Translations under genes and position numbers: made by a program
In this document: positions 38,901-51,629 of the stretch, one piece after another
How positions within the stretch are numbered: the stretch's first letter is position 1
Layout of the letters: every line of letters starts with the position of its first letter
From: Rotaria socialis
Lineage: Eukaryota > Rotifera > Eurotatoria > Philodinida > Philodinidae
Assembly (NCBI GenBank): GCA_905331475.1
Contig: CAJNYU010000755.1
Location: 80,700 to 144,699 of the forward strand
Length of the DNA stretch: 64,000 nucleotides
Direction: 5' to 3'
The notes under the pieces: model-generated
The model's database searches: none
Seen by the model: only the letters and a program-made list of their open reading frames with translations
Told to the model about the DNA's origin: nothing

Positions 38901-41449
38901 TAACTCTGACATAATCGACTATTAGATTAACTACTACCATCTGACGCTGTTTTTAGAAATATTCCCATATGTTAATTATCGTTTCAATAGATTTTCTTAT
39001 ATTTACCTTCGAATGTTCTGACAACCAGTTTAATACTTCCACGTAAATTTCGTTCTTTAAGAATTTTTCGTACTTGATCAAACGACATACTTTCAATATT
39101 TTCATCATTCATTGATACAATTTCATCATCAATGTATAAACCAGCCTTATCAGCAGGACTACCTAAACAGTACGGAAAAAAAGAACAACATTCAACAACA
39201 AAAAAAATTCAATATTTTCAACCTTCTTCAATTGTCGAAATATAAATAGGTCGATTTTGTACGCGACCACCTTCGAGTTTAAACCCAAATCCACGTACAT
39301 CAATAGGTTTTTCAATGAATATTTCGCGAATTTTAGCTGGACCCTATATTCAAAAAAAAACAATAATCTATTGTTTTGCTAAATATCATCTATTCGTACT
39401 TTAATACGTTGAGGCGAGGGACTTTTTGATTTAACTGGTACAGGCGGCGGGGGTAATAACATACGTGTAGGTTTCGCCACAGGTTCATTGATTGTTTTTT
39501 TTGTTTCTTGAAGTCTACGTAATACATTATAATTATTATTCTATACTTACGTAATATTAATCTTACTTCGAAATCGGTTCAGCTTTTAAAGTTATGATCG
39601 GTTGATCGTCGTCCGAGTGATCCGTTGACTTAACATTTTTCAAACGTTTTTGTTCACGTTTTTTTCGCCAATTATCAACAGCCTAAATGTTTTAATATTA
39701 AACTCGAAACATTTTCAATAGCTTAAATACAAATAGTTCTCAATTCTATAATAAGATTATCCTAATTTGAATTTCTCATCGGAATAGGGACTCACATTTT
39801 TTTCATCATCGAACGCTACTTTCGTACTTCCACAGCCCATTTTACATGTACATGTACACCCTTGTTTTTTTATCTTGTTCACATACTCGTCTTACACAAT
39901 TCATCAAGTTCGATGCGTATATATTCTTTTGTTTCGAAAAAGAGAGGGCAAGGAAGAATGCTGTTTTCAGCTAGGAAAAGAATGCCAAGATAACAGCAGT
40001 AATGAGCGACGACTGTTACCTCTTCATTTTCAATAGAAAAAAAAGCCTTGACTTCCATACACACGCACTTGTGAATAATCTTCAAAAACTTCGCTCTGCC
40101 TGATGTGAGACGATGACGTTAATGCATTATTGTTCATACGACCAGCAGGCATAGCCGTTGATGTTGAAAAATTCTTCATAGGATTTATTTAAAAGTGTAT
40201 AGCATACTTAATTGATTTAAAAATGAATGCGAGCGCACTGTAGGACTACCACCACCGCCACCATATCTTTTCTTTTCGCTTGCAACATTACAATTTTAGG
40301 CTTTCTTCTTGATTTATATTCGAGTGAGGTGCGCTGTGCACACTAGGAGAGAAGAAAGAATGTAATCTTTTTTTTGCTTTATTCTTCACTTTCTCTTTTG
40401 TTTACTATTTTATAGAGACAGAGAGAAAACGATCGATTTATGCGAATACAGATCTTTGATATAACAATGTCAAGTGAGAAACTAACAAATGCTTTTTTTT
40501 CTTCGTCTTTATTTTAATAATAATCACAATAAAAATAATAACTGACGAAGACATAGAGTCATGTTGGTTTTTTTCTCTTATCGCTTTAAAAAAGTTTGTT
40601 TTTTCAAACAAAAGAAAGATTATTATCTTTACTACGCTCTAAAATAAACAATCAAGAATCGGCAAGAGTGTTGTTAACGCAAGGTTAGGTAACACGTTTG
40701 CCCTACTTCCGGTTTATATAAATACACTGGGTAGAAATATATAATTAGGTGACATATCATCTTGAACGTAAAACATAACGATAAGATAAAAAAAAAGTCG
40801 CTGTCAATCAGAATGGTTATTATTTATTTATCAACATCTGTAGGTGTTGTTTGTGCGTAAATGAAAGAGAAATAAGCCTTATAAAACGAAGTGTATAATG
40901 AATTGTTGTTTCTATTGTTAGACAGTAAAAATAGGATGCCGATGTACTTTATTTCTTTTTCTCTACAATCGATAAGTAATTCATTTTTTTTACCTTTGAC
41001 CAATCATTTTCCTCATCATTAACTTTATTTGCATTTGATTTATTTGTTATTTCATAATTTTCTTGTAAACGTTTTCGTGACTCTGCCAGTGATAATTGTT
41101 CTTGTGCACGTTCAATTAGATCATGATTGGGATGAATTTTAACAAATTGTAACGGGTCATTATTTGATTTATTTACATTTAATAAACCATTAAAATGTCT
41201 TGTTGGTATCGTCGTTGTTATTGATGATGCTAATTCATCAATTGATTGTGAACGTCCCTGACGATTCAGTGATGAGGTTGAACCACTATGAGCGTAAAAT
41301 TTCGAACTGCCCAATGACGTATAATCGGAATCCACTGAACCTTGATCACTATTGTCAAATAACGAAATATGATTTGTTATCGTTGTTGTCGAAGGCGATA
41401 AAAGTATTGGAGATAAACTATTCAATGGATTCTGTTGAAATGTTGACAT
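35997..41449 (-). CDS. lmo7: LMO7/LIMCH1-type PDZ-LIM protein with alternative first exons
   Basis: First exon is either 40994-41449 (Ser-rich, ends ENDWSK) or 39796-39840 (MGCGSTK, a potential N-myristoylation start). Both are phase 0 into the common exon 39567-39682 (AVDNWRKKREQKR). Then: 39400-39514, 39223-39343, 39007-39162, 38513-38805, optional cassette 38200-38277, 37874-37957, 37654-37723, 37253-37482, 36805-37196, 36546-36758, 36395-36489, 36180-36344, 35997-36085. This gives 864 or 727 aa. A PDZ domain (GFGFKLEGG, SPADKAGLYIDDEIVSMND) sits after a Pro-rich stretch; a disordered middle has a Gln run; a LIM zinc domain (CSRC...HIECFRCCVC...CQNC with VIESLGLYYH, as in LMO7) is near the end. 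The DWSK-AVDNW junction resembles the LMO7/LIMCH1 region before PDZ. No calponin-homology domain found. Likely an actin/junction adaptor. The last exon is the least certain. Confidence 0.82.
36864..36890. repeat. (TTG)n tract encoding poly-Gln
   Basis: About eight TTG units on the plus strand, read as a CAA (Gln) run in the LMO7-like protein. Coding microsatellite, likely length-variable. Confidence 0.8.
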
Positions 41450-43968
41450 AATGCTGCATATATATATATATATAATCTAAATCATTGTTTTATTGTTGTA
41501 CATCATTATCTAAATATATATAAATAAAGCAAATGAATAGATGATGATGTATGTTCAAGGATCGAGGGCGGATCTTTATACTACTAAGTATGTTACAACT
41601 GCATTGAATAAGATGAAAAAATGATTAAACTTTATGTACATATATTGATTTCTATGTAGGGCAAAAAGAGAACAATAGTTTTTCTTTTTGACAAAATGAG
41701 GCTAGTGAACTATGCACTCGGTCATATATATTTATGATAAAAATCAATGTCATCACTAATGTTCATTTTCTGATCGATTTGGTGTATGCATAATGATATA
41801 TTAGTAGGAAAAAAGGTCCATTCACCTTACCGTCGATTGAAATATATATATATATATATATATATCATCAATGATGCTCGATTGATTTCTTTACGTGTGA
41901 ATATACGGTTATGCTTACACACAGGAAAAGAATTCGACAACGATGACAGTTTATTCTTACAACATATAGGTAAATTTGTAGTTCAAATAAAAGAGGCGAA
42001 TCATGTGAGGCGAGTGAGAGAGATAGAGAGAGAAGAGACAAAAGTATTTTATTTATTTTTGTGACTTGTGAAAGAAATCCGATACGAGTGTTAAAAGGAG
42101 AAAAAAATACAAGACATGTTTTCTACGAACAATTTTACTAGAATAGAAAATAGAGATGATCTACTGTTTCAAGGGTGATAAAAATGATGGGTGGCGGATG
42201 ACTACGGTCAATGGTACATGATAAATCATCATGCTGTTTTCTTCTCGACCTCCGTCCACACACACACACACACATACGCACATAATTCTCTTTTCGTCTT
42301 CTTTTGACATTCAATGAACGAGAGAAGCAATAAGAGAAAGAGAAAGAAAAAAAAAGAAAAAGAACGACCGTCGTAGACAGTCGACTAATTTTTTTTTCTA
42401 TTACATCTTAAATTGTCTGTCTGATCCGAATAAAAGAATCGCGAACATGCTATAGCATCTTGTGTCTATCTCACCTTTTTCTATTCGACATTTGTGTATT
42501 ATAACATTGTTGTGATTATGTGACAATTGTATAAAAAATATCATTATCACGTTTATCATTTCGATGACTGTCGTTGTTGCATAATATATTGCTGCATACG
42601 TTTGCGAGTATTTGTCGTTTATAAATATGTTCTATACTGTGTTACATATCTAGAAAATGAGACACGACAAGGATTTCTTTTCTATTTTTTGATCAGTCAT
42701 TAAACATCTTTCAAAGAACGAGAGACGAAGGCTTTTCTCTCCTTCCATATGTATCCAATTAAATGTATGAGACGATGGAAATACTGTTCACTTTTCCCCC
42801 TCCGTTCTCTTCCAGACATTTTAGCAGAAATCAGGAGAAGGAAACGTTCTTTCGCTTTATCCATTCAAGCTGACGCTTAATATGTATATTAAAAGGTCAA
42901 GTTAAACTTGTATGTGCGTATATATATATATATATAAACAGGTGTTAGGGTCGAGACATAAAATTAGACGAAAGGGGTAAGCAAACATACAAACATATGT
43001 ATAAAAAAACAATGAACGACTGAGTACATGATTACCCCCAAGTAACCGACATCGATCGATTCGGACAGTCAACAATTGCAAATGTAATAGTCAAGTCACA
43101 ATCAATGAGCATTTATGTTTATCAAGCGCGATTAGTGCTTCAACTATTGAGACGGCTAACAGGCATTAGATTATTTAAATATGAGCGTTAAAATTACCGT
43201 TCGTCTCGCAAAAGAATTTAATAACTAAATTAAAATTTATAAAAAAAAGCAAAATTTTGATAGGTTAAATGAATTAACCGTTTGGCATAGATAGTTGTCA
43301 ATATCCATAGTTCCGACTTCTAGCGTCCTCTGGCAAAATATTTTCCGGAAAAGACTTTCTCGTGTCGTCGGATCATTTTTTACAGAACCTTCAATACGTC
43401 TGTAATTAGTGTTGACAATGCATAGATAGAAAATAAAGTTGTATAACATTGATTGTTAATCATAGGTTATTTTTACAATGGGTTGTCTTCCTAGAAAATT
43501 GACGAACAAGCCATTTTAATTATTTTTAGTCTTCCTGATTAAATCTAGTCCGTCTCAATATGCTTTCGAAATTTCACTTTTGAGATGATGATGTGAAATA
43601 TCAGTTACGTCTATTACAAAGCATTTGATCTCCATTTCAATGTTCTCATCTTACTTATCCCACCATTAAATCAATATATTTTAACATGATGAGGTCTATT
43701 TCAAAAAAACAAAATGTTATTATTATTTGCTTAATAAAGTATAAAAACAAATCCACAATGTACATAAATGTTTAAATCTACTTTTTTGTAACATTTGCAT
43801 CATTAAAATTAAAATAAAATGACAAAAAATAGTGATGATACTTTCGATTTTTGTTTTTTATGCTGAACAACAATAAATATAAAATACAGGAGCACAGAAA
43901 AAAAAACACATGCATAGAGAATCACAGACAAGCAAATAAAAAGCAATTATTGATATAAAAAAAAGGAA
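41450..43968. other. Intergenic, 5' of the LMO7-like gene
   Basis: About 2.5 kb with (TA)n at 41847-41865 and 42919-42934, (CA)n at 42257-42271 and a polypurine GAGAAAGAGAAAG stretch near 42330. No gene is supported; frames 41786-42064 and 43237-43449 are chance ORFs. Likely 5' control region of the LMO7-like gene plus 3' UTR of the K2P gene. Confidence 0.4.
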
Positions 43969-46900
43969 TTAACCTAGATTGCTTGAGCTCGGATCTTGTG
44001 TATGCTGTTTAATAATACCAAAACGTCTTGCAATTTTACGAAATTTTGACATAATTTCATCTTGCATTAATTTAAATGACATGGCCATTACAATCATACC
44101 GAACAAGAGAAATATGGCACATATTGCTGCTTTACCTGCTTTCGATTCAGCCAAAGTACCTTTGCCGGGTACGAGATCTCCGAAACCGATGGTTGTAAAT
44201 GTTATAAAACAAAAATAAGCTCCGTCGAGTACATGCCAATTTTCCCATCGAGCAAAAAGAAAGGCACCCATTGCTATATAAAGCGCAAGAACGCCTAATG
44301 TAGCTACAATAGGCACATGCCGCGTTTCTTCACGTTCATTCTAAAACACAAAAACGAATATGAAATAGAAAGTTATATGAAAAAAGTTCTTCGTACTTCA
44401 GTCTGTTCTAAACTTTGCCCTCCTTGAAGCGATAGACAAGATCGTAAATGCCTACGGCATAAACGTCGACAAAGAAAATTAACTATTTTTGAATAACCAG
44501 TTATAAAAGCATCAGCCAATAAATCACCTGTATAGGTCAAACACATAAACATTAACGGAATGCCGAGCATTGCATAAATCTATAATAGGAAAATTAAGCA
44601 AAAAATCTGACATCGTTTTTTTTCATACCATTGTTGCAATTTTTCCTTCCGTAGTCTTCGGCGTAATATTTCCATAGCCGATTGTTGTAATGACAGTTGC
44701 TGAATAAAGCATAGCACTAGAAAATGTCCATACTTCAACCGTATTTTGTTCCTGTTGTTGTTGATCATTACCGTATTGAGTTTTTTCTTCGGCACCAAAA
44801 TATTGTAATAGTTCATAGTCAATAAGACGTTTCCATAGATCCGATTCTACATCTATTTGCCAGCCATTATTATGTTCATCATGCCGGGATATGCCACCAC
44901 GCCAGAGCGCATATTTTAATTCAAATGTTTGATTTAATACACGATTAAATTCTCTATAAGCATGTGAGTATAATTGATCAACAAAATGTTGACGATTTTT
45001 TTCTTTTTCTTCTAAATGTTCGAGCTCATAACGTGATTCAATGGCATCAAATATCAATCCGCCAAGAATGACATAGCCAACGACAAGACATCCTGAAAAG
45101 CAATTTATCTATATGTTATTATGGTACTTTGACTGTTACAATCCACACAAAGAAAGTGATATAGATTGCCAGACTAATAGAGCACATGATAAAAAGAAAA
45201 CGGAAGAAGAAGAAAGAACAAATAATAACAGCTTAGAAGGTATCTAGACGTTCTGCAAAGTATTGAAAGTCTCTTTCATCGAGTAGCTATAATGAAAGTT
45301 GTCATCTGATGCGATGACATCCGTATTGTGGTTGTAACAAACAAATCAATGTGGTTTATCCGAATAGCAAAAAGTCTAACTTCATGTCACAAAGACGAAC
45401 TCTAATACACGATTTTTAGTTATTGCATAGTAAAATTTATGAAGCCTTCAGAATTGGTGATTGCATGATAAAGAACTACGAACAGTTTCAATCCTATGCG
45501 TTCTTTCCCGTATATTTGTCTCTCGTAGATTCATATTTAATAGAGACAAATTACAAATGTTCTTAACAAGCAACAAAGACTCCGACATTATGACTTGCCA
45601 GAAGAAGGACAGTGCTTTCTTTTTTCAACACAATAATTTTATCATCGATCACGAAGGGTACATTTTTACAGCGTGTTATTAGTCTTTCGAATCGCTTCTT
45701 CCCTTTTGTACTGCTGTCTGGAGCATGTCTTTTCTTGATTTGTTTGTTTGTTAAAGCTATTAGTATTTTCTAGTCGTTGGCTAAGAACGATTGCAGCTTA
45801 ATGGACATCTTTATAATTGGGCAAACTTCAGTAAAAAAATAGTTGAAAGCTTCGCGATTTTCTAATAACATGTACACAATAACTACCTAGAAAATTAGAT
45901 GAAAACTGATTTAAGCAAGAATTAGAATTCTCCTTGAAACTCCGGTAAGCGTATGATGTATAAAAAGAAATATGTAATTATTTATTTTTTTTACTGTGCT
46001 TACCTAATCCTAATTGACTAAAAGCAACTTTTGAAACAGTCCGTAGAGCATGTCGAAATTTGCCTTTTCGTGTTCGTTCAATTGATACACTACCAGGGCC
46101 TGGTTTTAAAATCGTCAATTGATTGCCAGAATCATTAGGCTGCCCATCGTAAGACGAAGGAAAAACTAGACAAAAAAAAATAAAACAACGATACATTTTC
46201 TATTGAATGAAAAAAGCAAGGTCTTCGTACGTTTCGTTTGCTTTTCAGGTATTGGAATGTCTCCTTCGTCATCAAACGATAGTATAGGCGCTTGCATACG
46301 TCCATATGCCGAAAGTCCCGGACGTGCTTGTGATCCATGAGCGGTTCGGTCAGTATATTTAAACTAAATTAATGAACAAAAAAAAACTAGAATAATTAAA
46401 TGTTTCTCCCAATGCAAAGATCACAGATGTATTAGTCTCAGATCGTCGTTGTTGTGGAATTGCATAAATAAACGGTAGATCAACAGTTAAATCAGACGTA
46501 GATTTGCATAGAAGATTAGAATAAGTTAAAGCAGAAAGACGATTTGGTTGTGCAAAAACTGCGCTTAACTGACGCGGTTGGTGATTTTTTTCGGACGGAT
46601 TAAAAACAAAGTGCATTAGTTTGATTTCTATATGCGTGAGTATATGATTGACAATTAAACAACAAAAGAATCTTTTCTCCGGTTTCTTTTTTCAGAAAAA
46701 AAAATTGAACATTAAACTTTTCTTTGTCTATTCTATTGCTTTTATGTGTTCCGAACCATTCAAGATCACATTAGAAAAAGAAAAAGTCACTGTTTTTGAC
46801 AAAAAGAATAAAAAAAACATGTCAAATTTGGAGAAACTTAAAAAAATTATTCTTTGAAACGATTTCTTTTCTTATATCAATCATCATCTTTATTTTATTG

Positions 46901-47236
46901 ATTATTTCTTTAAATAATTAACGTACGCAAGTGTACTGAGAACGTTTAGAGGAAATAAAAGAAAAACGCTCTGATTTCTCCTATGATTTATGTTTGTGTT
47001 ATAGACGGAGAAGAAAAAAAATTAACAATAAGAGGCTTTTCTACCTTCGTCGTCTCATCAACATCTTCAAAATTATCATTTGAATCGTTATCAATAAATG
47101 AAATATCATGTGCAGGTATTTTGGTTGCTCGATGATGTCTTGGATGATAAGGCGAAGGTCGAGTAGTAGTTGCTTGTTTTGATCGATGAAATATTACATC
47201 TGAGTATCGTTTTAAAGTTAGTCTTGTTGCAATCAT
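43969..47236 (-). CDS. Two-pore-domain potassium channel (K2P/TWK type)
   Basis: Exons 47045-47236, 46425-46568, 46231-46363, 46004-46165, 44629-45092, 44397-44579 and 43969-44340 join in phase to 549 aa. Order: ~200-residue cytoplasmic N-terminus, M1 (LGCLVVGYVILGGLIFDAIE), a long extracellular loop with an NQT glycosylation site, P1 with selectivity motif TTIGYGN, M2 (MLGIPLMFMCL), M3, P2 with TTIGFGD, M4 (AICAIFLLFGMIVMAMSF) and a short basic tail ending SSNLG. Two P loops define a background K+ leak channel that dimerises in the plasma membrane. The GYG/GFG pair is canonical. Donor GTGATC after exon 46425-46568 is weak. At least three further candidate first exons lie 2-4.4 kb upstream, so the N-terminus is probably isoform-specific. 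I cannot assign a KCNK subtype. Confidence 0.88.
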
Positions 47237-49229
47237 TTTTATATACAATAATAATCATTCTTTCATTTCGTTTTTATATAGTGTATCTTGACCTCATATG
47301 CTGTTATTGTTACCGTATGTAGAGGCGTCGTCATAATAAGGTTGATGATTATTCTGATGAGATGGTGACAAAAATCAACGACAGAGAGAAAAGAATAAGA
47401 AGAAAAACAATGCTTTGTGGAAAGGCATTAGATGATACCGATACATAGGATAAAGAACCACATGATTGAGTCTTTTTTTGTCTTTATTTCAAGTCAAAGT
47501 AAGTAATTCGCATAGGTTTTTTTGATTTGATTGACTTTGCTATACAATTATGTCAATAAAGTGATAATATCGAAATAAAACAATGATCCAAAAAATATCT
47601 TTTAATATAGTCGATAGGCTTATTTTTTCATGGTAAACTAAGCTTAAAATAGTTACTGGAAAGGTCACCAACACCAATATTGTATAACCGAAGTTACGGC
47701 ATAAATAATTTACCTCGAGTACATTTGTTGAACAGTACAAAAAAATTAATATCGTTAAATAAACAAATTTTAAAAGAAAATCTATATGTCACCTATTGAT
47801 CTAATCGAGAGAAAAAGATAGATAGATGTAGTAGCAGCCAATTGTATATATATAAACAAAGAGACGTATATTCTATATATAATTGCATAGAAGAGATAGC
47901 ATTATAAGATAAGCATATTCCCTACTTGATAAAACGTGTGTCAACGATAGTTATAGATGAAGTCGGGAAAATAACAATGTATCATTATTAATATGGTTAC
48001 ATAAAACTGTTTTATCTTTTTACTCTATCTCAGATAATATGCGTATACATGACTTTTCAATATTTTCGTATCTATTATCAAAAATGACGTTTGCTCAAAA
48101 CAAAACAACTTTGCTTAAATGTGTTTTATTTTTTATGACAGTATATTGATAGAAAATAGATCATTTTGGCATTGTTTCACTATTTTGTCTGTTCAATAAA
48201 ATCTCATAGTTATGAGATAGAGCTATGATTTTCCCGCATACTTCAAGAGGAAAATTTGCATAATTATGTGTCGCGTCATCAACTACACAGCGTATAAAAT
48301 TCTTCGTTAGAAACACGAGTATTCTTATTGTTCTCTGATATACTCATTTAGAAGATGATATTGTTTATGCAACACAGAGATCATCCTATTCAAACTTCAA
48401 CTATTCAATTTGTAACGTGACTTATTCATTCGATCATCATCAAACTATAGTGTAGAAAATTAGAGACGAGTGCAACACGACTATTTTATATCTCCGCAAT
48501 GTAATAGAATCATTTTCGGAATATTAAATGTGCTTATTGTTTTTCGAACTTGTATAACAGTACAATAGGCAAATTAGATTGTAGTACTACAAGAATTTAT
48601 TTTCGTTAGTAATGTGATTTATCTGTTTAGATAGAAATAAGAAAGGAAGTAATATTATTTGTAATGGAAGAATTCTTTTTTTTTTATTATTAAACAATTC
48701 AATTGACAATGAGAACAATCGATTGTCTTGCCCTTGAAAAACCGAATCGTAAGAAAGTTGACAAGATTTTTTTAGGTCCGAGGATCACTACAGAAATGTT
48801 AACTTTAATTAACAAAATCAATTTATACCGTCGTTCACTTGTCAATCTCATTCTGTAGATTGTTTCGGGAAATATACTCCGAATAACTCTTTTGATATTA
48901 TTAAACACGAGCTTTTACTTTCGATCTATTTATAATATCTACTACTACAAAGGACTGCGCTGCCCTATAATTAGTGTCGTTTTCTCCTACATAGCAATAT
49001 TCGAGTAGCTCATGAATCGAAAACAAAAACATTTTCTTATTTAAAAAAAAATATTCTCTTTAATCGAAAGGTTTCTTATATTACTCTTCTTACCTTTTTC
49101 CAATAGAAAGAAGCTAGAATTGTAAAAACTCGTTTAAGATGATCCATGCCAAGAACGTTGTCTTAACCAATCTCGACTATGATCGGCTGATATTCTATTC
49201 CATACAAATAAAGTTACAACAATAAATAC
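47237..49229. other. Upstream/intronic territory of the K2P gene
   Basis: AT-rich, no gene. If the distal first exons are used, this is intron. Frames 47540-47740 and 48699-48908 (-) have no support. Confidence 0.35.
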
Positions 49230-49277
49230 CTTTGCTGCTCCCCGCAGTCTGATACGACGAGCGGTAACTAATGCCAT
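49230..49277 (-). other. Candidate alternative first exon of the K2P gene (or 47-aa microprotein)
   Basis: ATG at 49277, 16 codons (MALVTARRIRLRGAAK), then a GTATTT donor in phase 0, compatible with the 46568 acceptor. Read without splicing, the same frame gives a 47-residue peptide ending at 49134. The segment is noticeably less AT-rich than its surroundings. Confidence 0.4.
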
Positions 49278-49476
49278 TTAACGTCTATCTTAATATGTCA
49301 AACTCGTTGTACGTACGCTCGATCTCTTCCTTAGGCAACAAGTAACAATAATAATCATTTTTTTCAATTTGATGTTCAAGAAGTCATTCGATACTTTACA
49401 CTTCAATAAGTATCAAAACATTTTAAAATAACAAACGATTATGGAAGATAGAAGAAGGGGAAAAAACAAGTACTAC

Positions 49477-49671
49477 CTGTTGTTTATTACTATCAGGAGT
49501 CAATCGAAGCTTTTTCGTATAAATTAAGTCATAACGAGATTGACTTTCGTGTGGTACCCGTAAGCGATATTGTCGAGCAGAATGTCTTGTGTATCGTTCA
49601 CCACTTGAAAGATCAGATGTTGTTTGCTTGACATTTTTACGCTTATGACTCCAACGAAAGATATGAAACAT
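49477..49671 (-). other. Candidate alternative first exon of the K2P gene
   Basis: ATG at 49671, 65 codons (starts MFHIFRWSHKRKN, ends SNKQQ), then a GTAGTA donor in phase 0. Rich in Arg, Ser and Gln like the other K2P N-terminal exon. Joins in frame to exon 46425-46568. Confidence 0.5.
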
Positions 49672-51455
49672 CTTGTTAATAAATTCTATGTACGTATATT
49701 GTCAACAGTCGCTTGAACAAATAATAACGAGAAACAAAATGGACCAATTCAATAGAATAGATGCATATGCATATATGTCAATCAATAGCAATTGTCATTG
49801 TCATTTTCTTGTCTAGAATATTGGTTTTAGCCAAAATACTCCCGTTACAGAATAGAAAAATATTTAGACAATCTAAGCTATACAACGAATTTCCTTTTTC
49901 ATCGCCGACAACGATCTTCTTTTTTTCTCGATAGAAACATATGTAATTACCTGCTAATCCAATAAACTTTTGTTTTTACCGGCTATGCAAAAAAATCTCA
50001 CGTGGACAACTGATGACATCTAATTTCAGCATTATGTAGCTATATATGTACAATGAAAGAAAGTCCAAAAAAGAAACTTGATAGACTTTTGATGCATGTG
50101 TCGGAACAATTCTCTACGAAGGATGAGTGACATTTGTCATAAACTCAAAAGATTCATATAATTATTTACAGAAAGAAAACATATCAGTTTCTACGATTCA
50201 AGATAACTCTCCTTTTTTACTAATGTAACATCTCAACAAACTTATTCTTAGGAGATACTCTACATAACTAAGTAGGTGTTTATTGATGACAATCAATAGA
50301 GAAAACAAATAGGTTTTATGCCGATACCAATTTAAAATGAATGCTCGCTAGCGACTATCAAATGATAGCTACGACATGGTTTATTAACGATGATTATTTG
50401 TCATAGGAATCTATTTATCATATCAAGCATGCCAATAATGATGAAGAATGAGACGAAAAGAGAGCGGCTGATGTTAGTATCAACACAGAATAATAAGATA
50501 GTATTAAATAGTTTTTATTAAATAAAAATACCGAAAATAGAACTGCTGGATTTAATTGTTAGCGTCCTTGGTCGACATTAAAGTTGTTAATTTTCTCTGT
50601 ACATACGCTGTGGTTTACATGAAATGCATAGAAGAGACAATATATAAGATTGTCTCTGTCCCTGTCAGAATATTCCGGCGTCTTCTATTGAAATCAAGTC
50701 AGAGAGTATTCTTGATGAGAATCCAAAAGTTTCTCGATCGATTCTATGCTCAACCCCAGTACTTCCATAACGAATAAGATCTTGGGATAGATCTGTCAGT
50801 TATACAGAAACTTTTTCGCGAAGAAATAATTTTCGCATCGTTACGATAAATTTCTTCATCAAATAAAATCGCCGAAAGCGTCATACCTGATGATGGATAC
50901 AATTAATAATATCGCTTTATTAGAATGACTCCGGTTATTACCTATACGACGCTTGCGAACAATACAAAAAAGTCAACGATGCACTTTTTTCTCGCACAAA
51001 CACAACAACTGAAAATAACGAATCACGATATTTTCTTTCTTGTTTAATTAACGTTGTAATTTTTCATTCTGATTAACACCCATGAGTTTTCAACTAGCTA
51101 TTCATATCTTCTCTCTTTGCCGTTTTGTTGTTGTGTTAAACAATTGATCATTCATTTAGACACAAGAGACAGCCTGCTTTCTTTCTTTTCTTCTGCATTC
51201 GATGACAGAAACAGAAAAAGGATTTACCCAAAATATCCGACACAATACGCACACAATCGATATTCTACAGCAGTTAATCAGAAAACTCATTATTCAACTA
51301 TGAATTACTAGTCGTTAATTTCTTTGTTTTAAGAATTCTATGACTTGCTGCATTTGCAAAATCAAAGGAAATCTGTTTCCCCAATCAATAATTAATGACA
51401 CTGATATAGAATATCAAAAAAGCAAATTTCTTTTTTTTTTAAGATCTTTACTCAC
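49672..51455. other. AT-rich stretch between candidate K2P first exons
   Basis: No supportable feature. The plus-strand frames 50556-50777 and 51117-51311 lack motifs or splice context. Confidence 0.3.
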
Positions 51456-51629
51456 TATGCCAACAGGTGATAATCGTTTCCAAAGAGCCATTGGCACTGG
51501 AAGCTGAACAGCCGAAGGTGATACCCCAGCAGTGCGTTGATCTGATCTTGTGGCTGAATTAAGTCGCGCATTGGCAAGTGTACGTCGATGTTCAGCGATA
51601 TATCGAATTTTAAGACGAAAGAAATACAT
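51456..51629 (-). other. Candidate distal first exon of the K2P gene
   Basis: ATG at 51629, 58 codons (starts MYFFRLKIRYIAEHRR, ends LSPVGI), then a strong GTGAGT donor in phase 0. Composition is coding-like and differs from the AT-rich flanks. Assignment to the K2P gene is inferred from strand, phase and position; an unrelated gene cannot be excluded. Confidence 0.5.

Noticed and set aside
41786-42064. 92-codon plus-strand frame
   Set aside because: It passes through a (TA)n repeat and a GAGAGAGA tract; no homology or splice sites.
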